Of a stretch of DNA of 64,000 nt, positions 45,640 to 57,560 are shown piece after piece. The notes below the pieces were generated by a model that worked only from the letters and a program-made list of their open reading frames with translations, had not been told where the DNA came from and searched no databases. The stretch's first letter is position 1. Each line of letters begins with the position of its first letter. Source of the stretch: Odobenus rosmarus divergens (lineage: Eukaryota > Chordata > Mammalia > Carnivora > Odobenidae); assembly GCF_000321225.1 (NCBI RefSeq), contig NW_004450267.1, positions 1,557,121 to 1,621,120 of the forward strand, read 5' to 3'. A program made the position numbers and the translations under genes.

Positions 45640-45790
45640 TTTTATCTAGAAGTCACATGAGAGATCCCTGCAGGAGAAAGGTCCAGAGAGGGCTAGAGAA
45701 CTACCCAAGGCCTCAGCCCAAGTCAGAAGTACCTCTGGGTTCAGGAACAGACTCCAATCTGTGGGTTCAGAGCTTGCGGCTCTTTACATC
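45640..45790 (-). mobile_element. MIR SINE fragment, antisense
   Basis: GGTCCAGAGAGGGCTAGAGA, then ACTACCCAAGGCCTCAGCCC resembles the core of an antisense MIR. Confidence 0.45.
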
Positions 45791-45829
45791 TAATGGGTCA
45801 CCTCACTATTGCTCTCAATAGGGGATTGG

Positions 45830-46090
45830 CTTCTTTTAGTAACATACCAGAATTTCAGCCACATTTCTTGTATTTATTCATCCCTCATTCTTGACTTTAC
45901 CACAAAAATTTGTACACAAAATCTGATCCCCATGCCCTATCCATCTTATTTGTACCAGCCTGTCCTGTACCGTCTGCTCCCCAACTGTCTTCTTATCAGC
46001 TTCCAAGATTCTTTCCTTTCTCTGTTCCCTCTGCTTGGCTAAGGCTCTTCTTTAGGTCCTGAGTCTCCCTTAGGCTATTACTCAATGTTG
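45830..46090 (+). mobile_element. Possible L2 3' half, sense
   Basis: The pyrimidine-rich flow with CTTTCTCTGTTCCCTCTGCT resembles L2, weakly. Confidence 0.3.
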
Positions 46091-46449
46091 CTCTTCCTCT
46101 GTTGATGAATTCTTACAAAGCTGCCAGCAGAATTCTGATCCTCCACAAAGAATGTCACCGCCATCTCCAGAAGTCTCTAGAATATGACATCTGCTTTTCA
46201 ACAGTTTACACCAAGCCCTCACTGGGTGCCTTGCTGTAGCCAGTAGATCAGTTAAAGACAAAATGCAGTTCTGTTATGTACAGGTCATTGCCATCCTGGA
46301 AACAGGCCTATTCTGTTGGATTCAATAGCAAGTGAGAAAAGGTCACTCTGTTTTCAATAAAGTAAGAGTGTCAGTGGCAAAAGTAATTCAATATCTAAGG
46401 AACAAATTGCAGGCCCAGTCAGTTCTTTCTAGGTCAAAACCAAATAACC

Positions 46450-46600
46450 CATACAGAGTGCCTAACAAATGCTGGTCACTGTGATTCCTGTCTGTTTACA
46501 TGGCTTTTACTATATCATTTTAGACTTCACAATAACCTTGGAGACAAGAGGATATAACCCAGGTCTGTCCAATTCTGAATCTCTTTATTTGCTATAATAT
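46450..46600 (-). mobile_element. MIR SINE fragment, antisense, decayed
   Basis: CACAATAACCTTGGAGACAA and GGATATAACCCAGGTCTGTC fit an antisense MIR with deletions. Confidence 0.4.
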
Positions 46601-47479
46601 ATAATGAAAATTTGTTTCTTTCCAGCTGGGGCTACTGTAGGGGGTAGGGGAAGCTTCAAGTATACAATCAAATCCAACTCTCAGTTGTGGTTTGGCACCA
46701 TCTGGTGGCAACTGTCCTGCCCCACTTAAATGTTATGAGGAATTCTAGGCCCAGGACTGGTTGGGTCTTCTGGATAGCAACAGTGATTCTCATTACCTGT
46801 CTTACCAACTTGACCTAAGGAGATGGGACCTGCAGAATTCTGGAGTCTCCAGAACCCACTCTTCAACTCCCCACTTCCTCAAAAGGGGTCACCTGCCATT
46901 TCCTGCCCTCCATGGACTCCCTACACACACACTACCCTTTCCCTGACCACCAGGCAGCAATATTAATAACCGTAGGAGGAAGACTGGAGCCAATAGTCAA
47001 TTGTGTTGTATGGAGATGGGAAAGGGATGAATGGTCTTACACAGATGGAATACTATGTCTGAGTTCAGCTTCACTGATGAAATCCCATGATGACTTACAT
47101 TTAGTTGAATATATTTGTATATATTTAGTTGAAAGCTAGCAACATTTCTAACGGCTAATTAAGAAAGTATACAGTAGTAGCTGTAATAATATATGAAGAT
47201 AAGATGTTGTAGAGATCCATTTGTTTCTGTTGGAAATGTGCATACACCCAGCCATAGACTAGACCAAACTTGTTTTCACTTCTTTTCAAATCATTCAAGT
47301 CCTGTTAAAGTTCTTCCTATTAAATTATTAACAGTTGTACTTCTTGTTAGTATGGTTTCCATTTGTACATATTTCCCCCTGTGTCTTTTCTCTATAAACC
47401 TAAAAATAGGTTATTTCAGAAAGAGTCTAATGCAATGATTCTTAAATTTTTGGGAATCACTGACCTCTGAGTGGGTCTC
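46601..47479. other. Unassigned sequence
   Basis: Frames of 60-81 codons (46761-47438) show no recognised motif; no repeat family was seen. Confidence 0.3.
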
Positions 47480-47650
47480 CTCAGAATAATGTGTATAGTA
47501 TATATAATACGTTGCATTATATATACACACATTATAAAAACACAATATATACATGCATTATGTACACAAACTATATATCATATATAGTACATATTATATT
47601 TGTACTATATATATATATAATGTATACATGTATTGTACACCTGCACACAC
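47480..47650. repeat. AT-rich, imperfect TA/CA simple repeat
   Basis: Degenerate TATA, ACAC and ATAT blocks recur. Two overlapping frames here (47491-47738) have Tyr-, Ile- and Thr-rich products from the repeat. Confidence 0.8.
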
Positions 47651-48014
47651 ACATACGTGGTATATCTTGTCTAAATTCTGGAGATTCAAATCCTATTTAA
47701 AAACTCCAGGTCTCAAATCAATTTCAGAATCACATTAAATCTTTGAGATTAATGCCAGCAAGGCATTGAAAAAGAAAAGTGCTGCTTATATTCTCTCCAT
47801 CAAGCACTTCTCTCAATGAAAAGATATTACCTTCGGGTAGAAATGGAGCCACTTGACCTCCAGTGTAGAACATAGGTAGGAGTGGTATTCACAATGGTTA
47901 CCAATCAGACCTCGGTGGCTCAATCAATCAGAAGGGATGCTTTTAGTGCTCCAGCGAGTTCCTGGAGTTAACCCGTTTTGTTCCTGGACTCTGGAGGGTT
48001 GAAGAAGAGCACCC

Positions 48015-48284
48015 ATGGCAGAGGCTAAGGTGGTGGCTAAGACAAAAGTCTTGGGACAGCAGAATATGGTTGTATTTCAATATTATAACATTCGGGACAG
48101 CAATATTGGTGGGTGGTCCCTAAATAGCAGCTCTGTGTTTAGGTATAATGATGAAGAAATAATTTCACACTCAAGATCAATTCAGGATACCCCTGCAAAT
48201 GTGAGGAAAGAGAAAGAATTTTGCAATCCTAAAACCTTCATAGTAGACAAAGCCACCTTCACAGTAGATGGCTGGAAACGATAA
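48015..48284 (+). other. 89-codon open frame of unknown status
   Basis: The frame starts at an ATG with G at +4 and ends at TAA; an AATAAA signal follows within ten bases (48289-48294). The predicted product starts MAEAKVVAKTKVLG, is charged and not low-complexity, and has no signal peptide or membrane segment. I do not recognise it. No repeat covers the interval, no splice sites or poly(A) tract of a processed copy are evident, and an open frame of this size is common by chance in 64 kb. It may be a decayed retrocopy, a small gene, or chance; chance is the likeliest. Confidence 0.12.
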
Positions 48285-48542
48285 GAAATAAAATGATTTT
48301 TGTCCTCCCTTTAGCTATTTAATTCAGTTTTTGCACCAGTGATGATTATCAGTTTTCTTTGGGCATTTATGATTTCCTTGGATTTTATAGCACTTTTTAA
48401 AAAGAATGATATATTAAGGAATCCAGAATATGGTGTTATAATAGTAGAAAATTAAAATAATATGATAATTATAATGGTGCTATTATGAACAAAAGTAGAA
48501 GTTATTTTATAATAATGCCAACTTTTGTGCTTTGGACCACAT

Positions 48543-48544
<2 letters not shown>

Positions 48545-48574
<30 letters not shown>

Positions 48575-48665
48575 CACATATATATATATGTGTGTGTGTA
48601 TATATATATATATATNNNNNNNNNNNNNNNNNNNNNNNNNNNNNNNNNNNNNNNNNNNNNNNNNN

Positions 48666-48702
<37 letters not shown>
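48545..48702. repeat. (TG)n(TA)n microsatellite containing an assembly gap
   Basis: TG repeats pass into TA repeats on both sides of 50 N residues (48616-48665). The reading frames drawn through the N run are artefacts. The round gap size suggests a placeholder, so the true length is unknown. Confidence 0.97.
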
Positions 48703-48875
48703 ACTCTTTTAATCCATGCAGCATCCTACCATGCAGGGATGATGATCTCCACATGAAAATTTTAAAGTTCAGAAAGTTAACTTACTCAAGTGTACACAGC
48801 TATAAAGTGGAAGACAGTATTCATGCATAGGTCTTCTGGCCTGAGTTCAGACCTTTTTCTAATGCATTAAAATAT

Positions 48876-49086
48876 ACTGCAGGGCACCTGGGTGGCTCAG
48901 TTGGTTAAGAATCTGCCTTCGGCTCGGGCCATGATCCCAGGGTCCTGGGATCAAGTCCCGCATCAGGCTCCTTGCTCCACGGGGAGCCTGCTTCTCCCTC
49001 TGCCTCTGCTTCTCTCTCTCTCTGTCTCCCATGAATAAATAAATAAAATCTAATATATATATATATATATATATACACACACTGCA
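48876..49086 (+). mobile_element. CAN SINE whose tail became an (AT)n microsatellite
   Basis: Intact head and CT-rich segment; the tail AATAAAATCTAA runs into an AT repeat (about 49053-49074) and ACACAC. The short direct repeat ACTGCA is at 48876-48881 and 49081-49086. Confidence 0.92.
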
Positions 49087-50029
49087 ATTTTTGGGGGGTT
49101 TCTTAATGCAGAAAGTCAATACATAAATCAGTATTCTAGAGATTAAAACATGAGTGAATGAATGAATAAATGAACAATATTATCATTTTATCTTTGTAGC
49201 AGATGTATATATTTGTGATCACTTCTTGAGATGTGACACCAGAATTTTCCATACCCAAGTTCTGAGACTAAACAAGACATGATAGAAGTCCCCGGAAATC
49301 TGTGTCAACTTGGTACCAGGGTCAAGAATTTCCTATTTTATTCATTCATTTTCAAAGCCTGGCCATACAATGTTGTGTCTAAAACATACAAATCAGCTGT
49401 TTACCATTAGAAACTAATTGCTACAGGAGTCAGTTAACAGACCATTTATATAAGCAGATTGTGCTAAATTCTCAGAAGATATAATGTTCTCAGAGACATG
49501 CAAACCATAATGTTTTGAAATGAAAAAGAAAGTTCACTAACAAGAAGAAAACACTGCTCCATCTGTAGCTTGCAGCAAATTCTATTAGCCTATTTCCAAG
49601 CTTAAGCCTTATCAGCGGCTGGTGTGGCTGATACAGAGCACCTATTATGTAAGTTACACCGGCATAGGATAGGCGTCCTGGGCTGGGGGGGAGGGAATGT
49701 CAACTGACAAAAAGCTGAGCCAGGAAGTAGGTGAGATCCTCAAACTCACTGAAAGTCCCCAACAGAAGTAAGGTCCCGTAGCCACTGTCTGTAGTCCCTC
49801 ATTTTAATGAAAGCGTGAATGATGCCCAGAGGACAGAAATTCCTTCCTCAAGAGCACACAGTGGCTCCTGGTTTTCAGTGAAAAAGGACATTTTTAGGGA
49901 AAAGACTGAGCAAGCAAGTAGTACTTTTTATGGGGAAGAAGAGGGGGTGAGGAAGGGAGACGGAAGAGAAGGAGTCACATTGTTCAGCACCAACCCTAAA
50001 TCAGCTATACTGCAAGAGACTCACATTTC
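49087..50029. other. Unassigned sequence
   Basis: Apart from a (GAAT)n-like stretch (49152-49172), no repeat or exon was recognised. The 115-codon frame 49815-50162 ends in a MIR. Confidence 0.3.
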
Positions 50030-50405
50030 TCTTCTCTACAACCTAGAGGTTGCCATTGTTTGTATTACTCTACAGATGAGAAAAATGATCTTGGAGAGTT
50101 TTTTTAAATTGCCTGAGGCCACTAGACGATTAAGTGGTAGAGTGACTCTTTTTTTTTTTTAAAGATTTTATTTATTTGACAGAGAGAGAGAGAGCACAGG
50201 TAGGCAGAGCAGCAGGCAGAGGGAGAGGGAGAAGCAGACTCCCCGCTGAGCAGGGAGCCCGATGTGGGGCTCGAGCCCAGGACCCTGGGATCATGACCTG
50301 AGCTGAAGGCAGACGCTTAACGACTGAGCCACCCAGGTGCCCCTAGAGTGACTCTTAACATAGTGGATTCTGACCCTGGTTCTTCCATCTCTTCCACCCT
50401 ACCAC
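50030..50405 (-). mobile_element. MIR SINE, antisense, split by a CAN SINE
   Basis: TACAGATGAGAAAAATGATC, TTGCCTGAGGCCACTAGACG precede the SINE; GGATTCTGACCCTGGTTC after it completes the MIR. Confidence 0.75.
50138..50356 (-). mobile_element. CAN SINE, antisense, with TSD, inside a MIR
   Basis: The 13-base repeat TAGAGTGACTCTT is exact at 50138-50150 and 50344-50356. Removing the insert restores a continuous MIR. Confidence 0.97.
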
Positions 50406-53120
50406 AGCGCTCAATCTGAAACTCAAACTACAAATATCCACTTCATGCAAAAATTATGGAATGAGTGTTAAAGTCTCAATACTTTATTCTGGAACCAGCA
50501 TATGTATAGAACCAGGGAGGTGTATAAAATCAGAATATATACTGAGATGGCATAGAGGGAATTTAAAGAGAAAAGACTGAAAAAAATGAAAAAAAATTTT
50601 AAAGCCTAAACTGCCTTGCACATTGTTAGTACCTTCTAGAGGAGTTCATTCATTCTGAACACACACACAGTTCTCAGGAAATTACATCCTTACAATTAGA
50701 ATTCATTTTTCCTCAACCAAAATTTGTGTTATATTGAATATATCAATAGGAACTGCAGAGAATTCAGGAAGATTTATTAAAATTTGAAGGTTTCTCTTTT
50801 CAGCAGCAAAGTAGTTTTTTTCCAGTAGTACAAAGAAACTGGATAATGAAGATGAGTATTCATTCCAAATCAAAAAGCCCACAGGAGTTAAGTGCTGCTT
50901 GAAATTTGTCAAAAATCGTTTACATATCCATCTTTAAAACAAATCACTTCTTGTTACTGGAAAGCCAAAGATGGAGGTTTGGGTCACAATTACTCATGTT
51001 CTACTACATTCTGTAGCATGCATCCGGCAGACTATCACGTGTCCCTTGCCGCATTTTCTTGAATTATTGATTTTGTGAAATACAGACTTCTTGGCCTCAG
51101 ATCTTAAACTTCTCTAAAAATGGTACCATCCATTTATGAATCTTGCTAAGGACTACACATGCAGATAAATCAATGACTTGATTACTTGCACTTCCCTAGG
51201 CATGCCTATGCTTCCTCCCTCCTCTCCCGCACACTTGCTCTGACAGTTCTCTGCATCTCAAACTCCCTCCCCTCCATATCACCTCCTAACTAAACACCAG
51301 CCCATCTATCCGTCTCCTTAGTCCAATGGGATCTCCTCTCTCCGCTGTCTATTCATATTCCTTCCTGCCTCGTATTAGAAAGCGCTCAGTGTGAGCCTGA
51401 GTATCCCACTTCATTTGGGGAGATCAAATCAGCCAGGACAGCAGCATCTGTAGACCTGACAGAACCCGGGTCCTCGGCCAGCACCACCAGACCAACACAG
51501 CAACTCTTCTCTTGGAGGGCTACTATCTGCTCGCCAAGTGAATGACCTTGGGCATTGAAGGTTTCCAGCCAGCTCTTTGAATGGCTGGTTAGAGCCCTTT
51601 CATGGGTGGTAAAACAAAAGGACAACAACAAAAACCTAGAGGCTAAATTTGCCACTAGCAGGCGGTCTTGAGTTTCTTGACATGTCCAGCTCCCAGTTTT
51701 CATGCCTTAGAACAGCTGAGACTGAAGGAAAAGAGATGAGAAGAGTTCAAATATTCTCATCGTACCGGGACTAAACCAGAAAATAGAGAGTTGCTGGCAC
51801 AGAGGGGAATAGGTGATGAAGTAAGGCGAATGTGGCTCCCCGTTTAATCTGCCTTATTCCTGTCACCCAGTGGGCTTTAGGCCAGACCCTTTACCCTGAG
51901 CAATGCCCCACCGTGGGCTGGTGCATGGACGCCCTTCTCACTCCTCATTCACTCACAAGGTAAAAGTCTTTTCAAACCCAATGTGAGCAAGGCACTGTGC
52001 CAGATGATGGGGTGAGTGGTAGGAAAAGGTACAGCGTGGCTGAAAATTTTTAAGCTGCAATAGCCAGAAAGCCCAATAATTTAAAGGAATTATAAAGCTT
52101 TTCTGCACAAGCCCTCTATTTTACAGATGGAGAATTTAAGACCTTGGGTTGGGGATGGGTGTAGGGGTGTGGGCAAAAAGGAAGCTCAGATTAGACTGTT
52201 TTCCCACAAGTCAAATCGGAAGCTATTAGCACTTTCTTGCCACAGTACCAAATCTCAGTGGCTTAGCCAGAAAAATTTATAAATCCAACTAGGTGACTGC
52301 TCTTCCTGCTCTATTTTGCTATAGGCTATGCAGACAATAAAAATGGATTAAGCAGAGGGAAAATTCTCTATTAGGGCAAGTAGCCCAGGCTACCTGAATA
52401 CCCATCCCTGATTCAAGACTTTAGAATGATACCTGCTCCTCCTTCAACTCAACCACGAGACACAGGAATTTTGTCTGGGGTTGTTGTTTAACCAGTGTTG
52501 TCTTAGTGTTGTTGGAGACTGCACACTTTTTACAAAGCTCTGTTAGGATAAGTTCTCTTCTTTGGAAGAGGAGACTCTGTCCTTGTGAGCTGTCCCTGTC
52601 TTTGCTGGCATCTCCTGGGGCATAGTTCGAACTACCTGGTCTTGGGTATTGAATCTAATCTAGTACGCAGCTACCAGCATCTCTGAACACCGCCCCCCAC
52701 CCATGAACACTGGTAACAAATATTTACACACTGTGTTCTAGTCCTGGCCACAGATCCTTTTGGTCAGCAGGCTTTCTCTCCTCTTACCACTATTTCCTTC
52801 TCAAGGTTGTGGGAAATTTGGGGGTTGCTCACCATGCAGAGAGCTTAAGAGTCTGAGAAGTGGCCCCTTATCCACGGTTGCCAGGCTCCTCACCCAGGGA
52901 TGCTCCTCTACCATCGAAGCATCATGTGGGATTCAGCCCTTCTCCTTGGGAGTTATAGTTGCCTTGCGGAACAGAATCTCTCTGCTCCAGGATCCCCTCA
53001 AAATTATCCAAGGGCCCCCATGTGCCTCTGATCTCCAGAGCTGGGTCTGAGGTAAAGGGGAAAGAGTATTTCTTGGAGATTCACTGTATGTCACTTCAAG
53101 TCACAGCTCCTCCAATTGCT
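50406..53120. other. Unassigned sequence, the longest low-repeat stretch
   Basis: No element was firmly recognised over 2.7 kb. A 105-codon minus-strand frame (51386-51703) and a 96-codon plus-strand frame (52760-53050) have no motif I know. 51960-52040 may be a short antisense L2 piece (AAGGCACTGTGCCAGATGAT). Confidence 0.35.
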
Positions 53121-53129
53121 CCTTCCTGC

Positions 53130-53850
53130 CCTTTGGTATTTTATGGTTCTGACTCACCATCCAAAATACATCCAAAAGCTGATAATCCCTCTCCACTCCA
53201 CCCCTACCGTGGTATTCTGAGCCATCATCATCCCTCACTTGTATTACTGCAATTGCTTCCTCTCTGGTCCCTCTGTTTCCTCCCCTGGTTCTCTAGAGTC
53301 TATATTCAGAACGGCAGCCACAGTGATTCCTTTAAAAATGCAAGTTACATAACATCATTCCTCTGCTCTACAAAACCCTCCATGGGCTTCCCCATCACTC
53401 AGAATAAGACCCAAAGTTCTGATGTTGAACTGTGAAATCGTATACAATTTGCCCTTCTCTCTGACACTCTGCTCCAGCCACCTCCTGATTCAGGCTTCTG
53501 TTCAGGCTGTTCCCTTTCCTCAGACCCCAGATATCTGCCTGGGTTTTCCCTCGCTGTCCCCAGGTCTGATCAACAATCACACATCAGGGAGACCAGATGT
53601 AAAATAGCAACCATACCCATTCTGTGACACTCCTTGTCCCTTTCTCTCTGCTCATTTACTCCCCATGGCACTTATTACCACCAGACTTGTGATTTGTTTA
53701 TTCGTGATCTAATTATTGTCCAGCTCCACCCATCGGGATGCAAACTTCATGAGAACGCTTTGTTTTGCCCACTACTGTAGATCCAGAGCCCAAAATGTTT
53801 TAGATGCTCAAAAAGTAATTGTAGGATGAATGAATGAATAAATGAATGGG
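53130..53850 (+). mobile_element. L2 LINE 3' half, sense, well preserved
   Basis: CATCATTCCTCTGCTCTACA, CTCTGACACTCTGCTCCAGC, CAGGCTGTTCCCTTTCCTCA, a decayed CGGGATGCAAACTTCATGAG and the terminal GGATGAATGAATGAATAAAT give a clear L2 3' end. The 158-codon frame 52959-53435 begins at TTG upstream and runs into this element, so it is not a gene. Confidence 0.9.
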
Positions 53851-55379
53851 TGAATTCTAAACGAGGATTCTGCCAAACTTTGGCTCTTTCTATGCAAAGT
53901 CTATGTTTAGGAACTGGAAAAAAAATCCCATAAAAAGGCTGCATTGGGTTTCAAGACAGTTTCCTCTTAGTGTGCACTTTTAAAACTCTATTTTGAAATG
54001 CTAAGCTGCACATTGATTTCTTTGTTCTGGGTTGTATCTGCCCTCCCTCTGAGGCTTGAAAGATACTGACTCAATGGGTAGAAGGCTCTAGAACAACAAG
54101 AGAAAAAGCAGGAAGAAAAATCCTCTCTTTACGAAAATCCTCATATCACATCTCTCTACCTAAGAATGTTGTAATAAGGATTTAAATGTCTTTGGTCTTA
54201 CTTTGCCTAGAAACTTATTTCATCCTTAATCTTACCTTGAATTCCTTAAATATTAATAGGGTAAGCAGCTTGTCTCTTAGGTTGAAGTCATGAAAGAAAG
54301 CAAACTCCAAGAAAGCAAAGCCGTTGCAATTTTCTGAAGAACACAGGGGGAGCTGAGGCCCGAAATATCTGGTAAGGACATTTGAGCAAGAGACTGCCCT
54401 GTTAGCTCTGCCTTCAAAAGTTGGATAATAGGCTTTAATAATGAAACACTGAGTGCTTAACTGGACACAAAGTAGAAAATGAATAGAATGAATGGCATCA
54501 AATGATGAATAGAATATTTTTGGAGTTTGCAAATTCAATAATGGCTTATACCTGGATTGCAAGTTGGCAATCCACAGTTATCTGTCCTCAAGCATGTTTT
54601 ATTTGGTCCATACTTGTTAATGGAAAAATTTCACATGTAAGTTCTGATTCTCAGTCTCCTTAAAAAAATGGAACATCTGTCATCCTTACTTGTTAAGAAA
54701 CGTTATCCAAACATTGGAAATAACTCAGAAAGATTCCTACATACTCTTTCAGTCTTAATAGAGCATTGCTTAGTAAGTCTTCCTAAGATTTATACAATTG
54801 TCTCAACCCTGGACAATCTAGGACCTAGATTGTAGGAATGCCATATTGCTTGATTTATGGCTTACTATTGATTAGGGCCAAGATTATCTTTAAAGTTAGA
54901 TGTTAACTTGTGGAAGATTGATTGCAAATTATCTTTGTCCAGTAGAAAAAACAACCCCATAGGTAATAGTTTTACTGCTCTGCAGGGCATTAACCAATTT
55001 TGTAACTAAATCTTATTTTAGCATTCTTTCTTGTATTGACTATATAAATATGCCAGCCTCTCACTGAACCACCTTTATCATCTTGCTAGTTTCTTATTAA
55101 TGAACTTATTAATGAATTAAATTCATCTTTGACATGTATTCACTATATGTTTATAAGACAATCATGTTTTTATCTTTTAGAAAATTGTATTTGGACCTGC
55201 TTCACATTCCTAAATGGTAGCCAATGGCTAAAATCATCAGTAACTACTAGCATTATGAAGGGTACCTCTCCAATTCAATTGTCCCTTCCTATCACTCCCT
55301 ATAATCTTATTCTCAGCCCCCTCCCTCATTCATGTGTCCTTCCTGGCCTCTGTTAGCCTAGTTGTTCATAATTTCTGAC
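53851..55379. other. Unassigned AT-rich sequence
   Basis: A 115-codon minus-strand frame (54215-54562) has no recognised motif. No repeat family was assigned. Confidence 0.3.
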
Positions 55380-55610
55380 TTGTACCTTAAGGTTTTAGTG
55401 GAACAGCGATTTTACACTTGAACATGCATCAGGATCTCCTGGATGGCTTATTAAAACAAAGTACTGAGCTCCGCCCCCAGAGTTTCTGACTCAGTAGTCC
55501 TGGGATGGTAGAGCTCAAGAATTTGTATTTCTAACAAGTTCTCAGGTGATGCTGAAGCTACTGTATAGGGACCACACTTGGATTTCATTGCTGTAGTGAG
55601 GAGGGAGATT
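55380..55610 (+). mobile_element. MER5A-like hAT-Charlie element
   Basis: CATGCATCAGGATCTCCTGG, CCCCAGAGTTTCTGACTCAG and GTTCTCAGGTGATGCTGAAG are decayed MER5A-like landmarks. Confidence 0.65.
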
Positions 55611-55999
55611 GAGCTTGGTCTTGATGGGTGAGAAGATATGAAAACATTGTAATAATTTGGTAAATGGAATGCAAGACACAGTGAGGTAGATTTCATTTTT
55701 AAAAACTTTTAAAATGTGAGTTATAAAACATCAGGTAATTAACAGCTTTTCGTGTGATGCTTATTCCACTTGAGAATCAACTGTTGATGGTACTGAAGAA
55801 ACAAAAAGAGCAATTATTATACATTTATTATAAAGTCAAGACCCAGTTCGATGATTCCATTTTTTTGTTTCTCTTTGTTTTAAGTTCTTTGAATGCAAGA
55901 AAGTCCTAGTAGCCTCCCTGGTGCGGTTTTTAACATCTCCTCTTGGTAAGGGCCTGGTAAACACCTAGTGACTTAGGATTGATATGTTTCTCTGTATTC

Positions 56000-56195
56000 T
56001 CATATTTCCAAAGCCTTTCATAATCATTACCTTATTCAGTACTCACATCAATCCTGTGAGGTAACTAGGGCATGTGGATGACACTACATGACAGATAAAT
56101 AAGTTGAGTCTCAGAGGGGTCATGTGGCTTTCTCTAGGACACACAGGAAACATGGCAACACAGGGCTAGCCCTTGATCTTTAATGTTGCTCAGCA
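56000..56195 (-). mobile_element. MIR SINE, antisense
   Basis: CCTTTCATAATCATTACCTT, CACATCAATCCTGTGAGGTA and GACAGATAAATAAGTTGAGT are in antisense MIR order. Confidence 0.75.
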
Positions 56196-56327
56196 GGATT
56201 ATTTACTGATACACAGTGATGACCAGATTGATAATATCATGAGGGCTATGGTAAGCCAAAAGATTCTTAAATACAATTGGACTTGCAATTTATTTGCTCA
56301 CAAATAGTAGAGAGCATATATTTTACT

Positions 56328-56349
56328 AATGTGTGTGTGTGTGTGTGTA
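56328..56349. repeat. (TG)n microsatellite
   Basis: A pure GT run of about 20 bases. Confidence 0.95.
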
Positions 56350-56479
56350 TTGCATACAGGAGTTTGGCAGTGGCCACTTAGAATAAGATAAAAATAGATT
56401 CCGTGCAAGCAATCAGTTTCAGATAGGAAAGGAATGTGCTGAACTTTCTAAAATTTAAAATTTTGCAAAGAGAGAAGAT

Positions 56480-56675
56480 AGTGTGTGGAAAGGGGATGGA
56501 TACTGGACTCAGACAAATCTCCACTCTGTCTCTGACCACCTATAAAACCTTGAAAAATCATCTCACTTCTACGAATTTTAGTTTTCTTGTCTATAAAACA
56601 AATCATATGTATGTATTAAAACCTTTACATTTCTCATAAAGATTAAGCAAAAATCCAAGTAAAAATAGGAATGGC
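56480..56675 (+). mobile_element. MIR SINE, sense, decayed
   Basis: ACTGGACTCAGACAAATCTC, TCTCTGACCACCTATAAAAC and TAGTTTTCTTGTCTATAAAA keep MIR order. The 67-codon frame 56436-56639 lies in it. Confidence 0.65.
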
Positions 56676-57044
56676 CATATATAGTATGTATGCAGGGCCT
56701 TGAACACTAAGAGTACCCAAGGAGGGCTAGTTCCTACCTCCCCTTCAATTCCTCGGAAGGGAAGGAGAGTTCACTGGGACTGCTAGGATTGAAACACTCA
56801 TAAAGATGTTGGGTGAATATCTATTGCTCATTTCCACTGAATTCTCACAATTTTGCTGAATTTTTCAGGCATCAAACCACAGCATATCCCAGAAATAGCA
56901 AATGCAGGCATGTTATAATATGCCTGATTATAATAGTCCTGATATAATTCACCATCGACTGCTACATTTACAAATCATCAGCACCTATTAGCACCATGGC
57001 AGGTGACTTAAATGTGGTTGTCAGGTGCAACATATTGTATTTTC

Positions 57045-57560
57045 ATTTGATTGTGTTGTGGTGTGGAAATCAATGAGAAAGAACAAGGCAACAGCTTGAG
57101 TCACAAAGGAGAAAAAGGGAGAATGTCGGATGAATTGCATTCATCCAGGATGCAGAAGTGTTATACAATTGTAAGTGGCAGGAAAGGAAATATACATAAT
57201 TACAGTCTGCATACAACTGGGAACAAATGGAAAGGGTGGCTGTGGTGAGGGAGAAAGAGAAGTGAAATCTGAGAAACTGGCCGCTCTGCATTCCAGACAC
57301 AAGGAGATTTCCTCTGCAAACAGCGCCCTGGCTAGACTTCCCAGTTATGTGTATGACAAAGCAGAAAACAAATGCACTGATTACAGTGCTGAATTCATCC
57401 TTAGACTCCAATACAACCACAAGGGGAGTATCAGTTGTACGGCAGCCTGGCGTTTTCAGGCAAACAAGTCTGGGCTAGGTGGCATGCCTGGCGTAGCTAC
57501 ATGCATTTCCTGGGCGTATGTGCTCATAAACGGTAAAGTGGGTAGTCAAGGTTGAGTTTG
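57045..57560. other. Unique stretch open on both strands; candidate conserved noncoding DNA
   Basis: Open frames of 126 codons (plus, 57175-57555, GTG start) and 116 codons (minus, 57070-57420) overlap. Neither gives a known motif and the plus frame has no ATG start or splice context. No repeat family fits. Possible explanations are a regulatory element under constraint, or chance from moderate GC content. Confidence 0.3.

Noticed and set aside
48452..48830. Four overlapping frames of 74-101 codons
   Set aside because: They run through the N gap and a TG/TA microsatellite.
52959..53435. Longest open frame (158 codons) as a gene
   Set aside because: It begins at TTG, not ATG, its second half lies in a sense L2 element, and the product has no recognisable domain.
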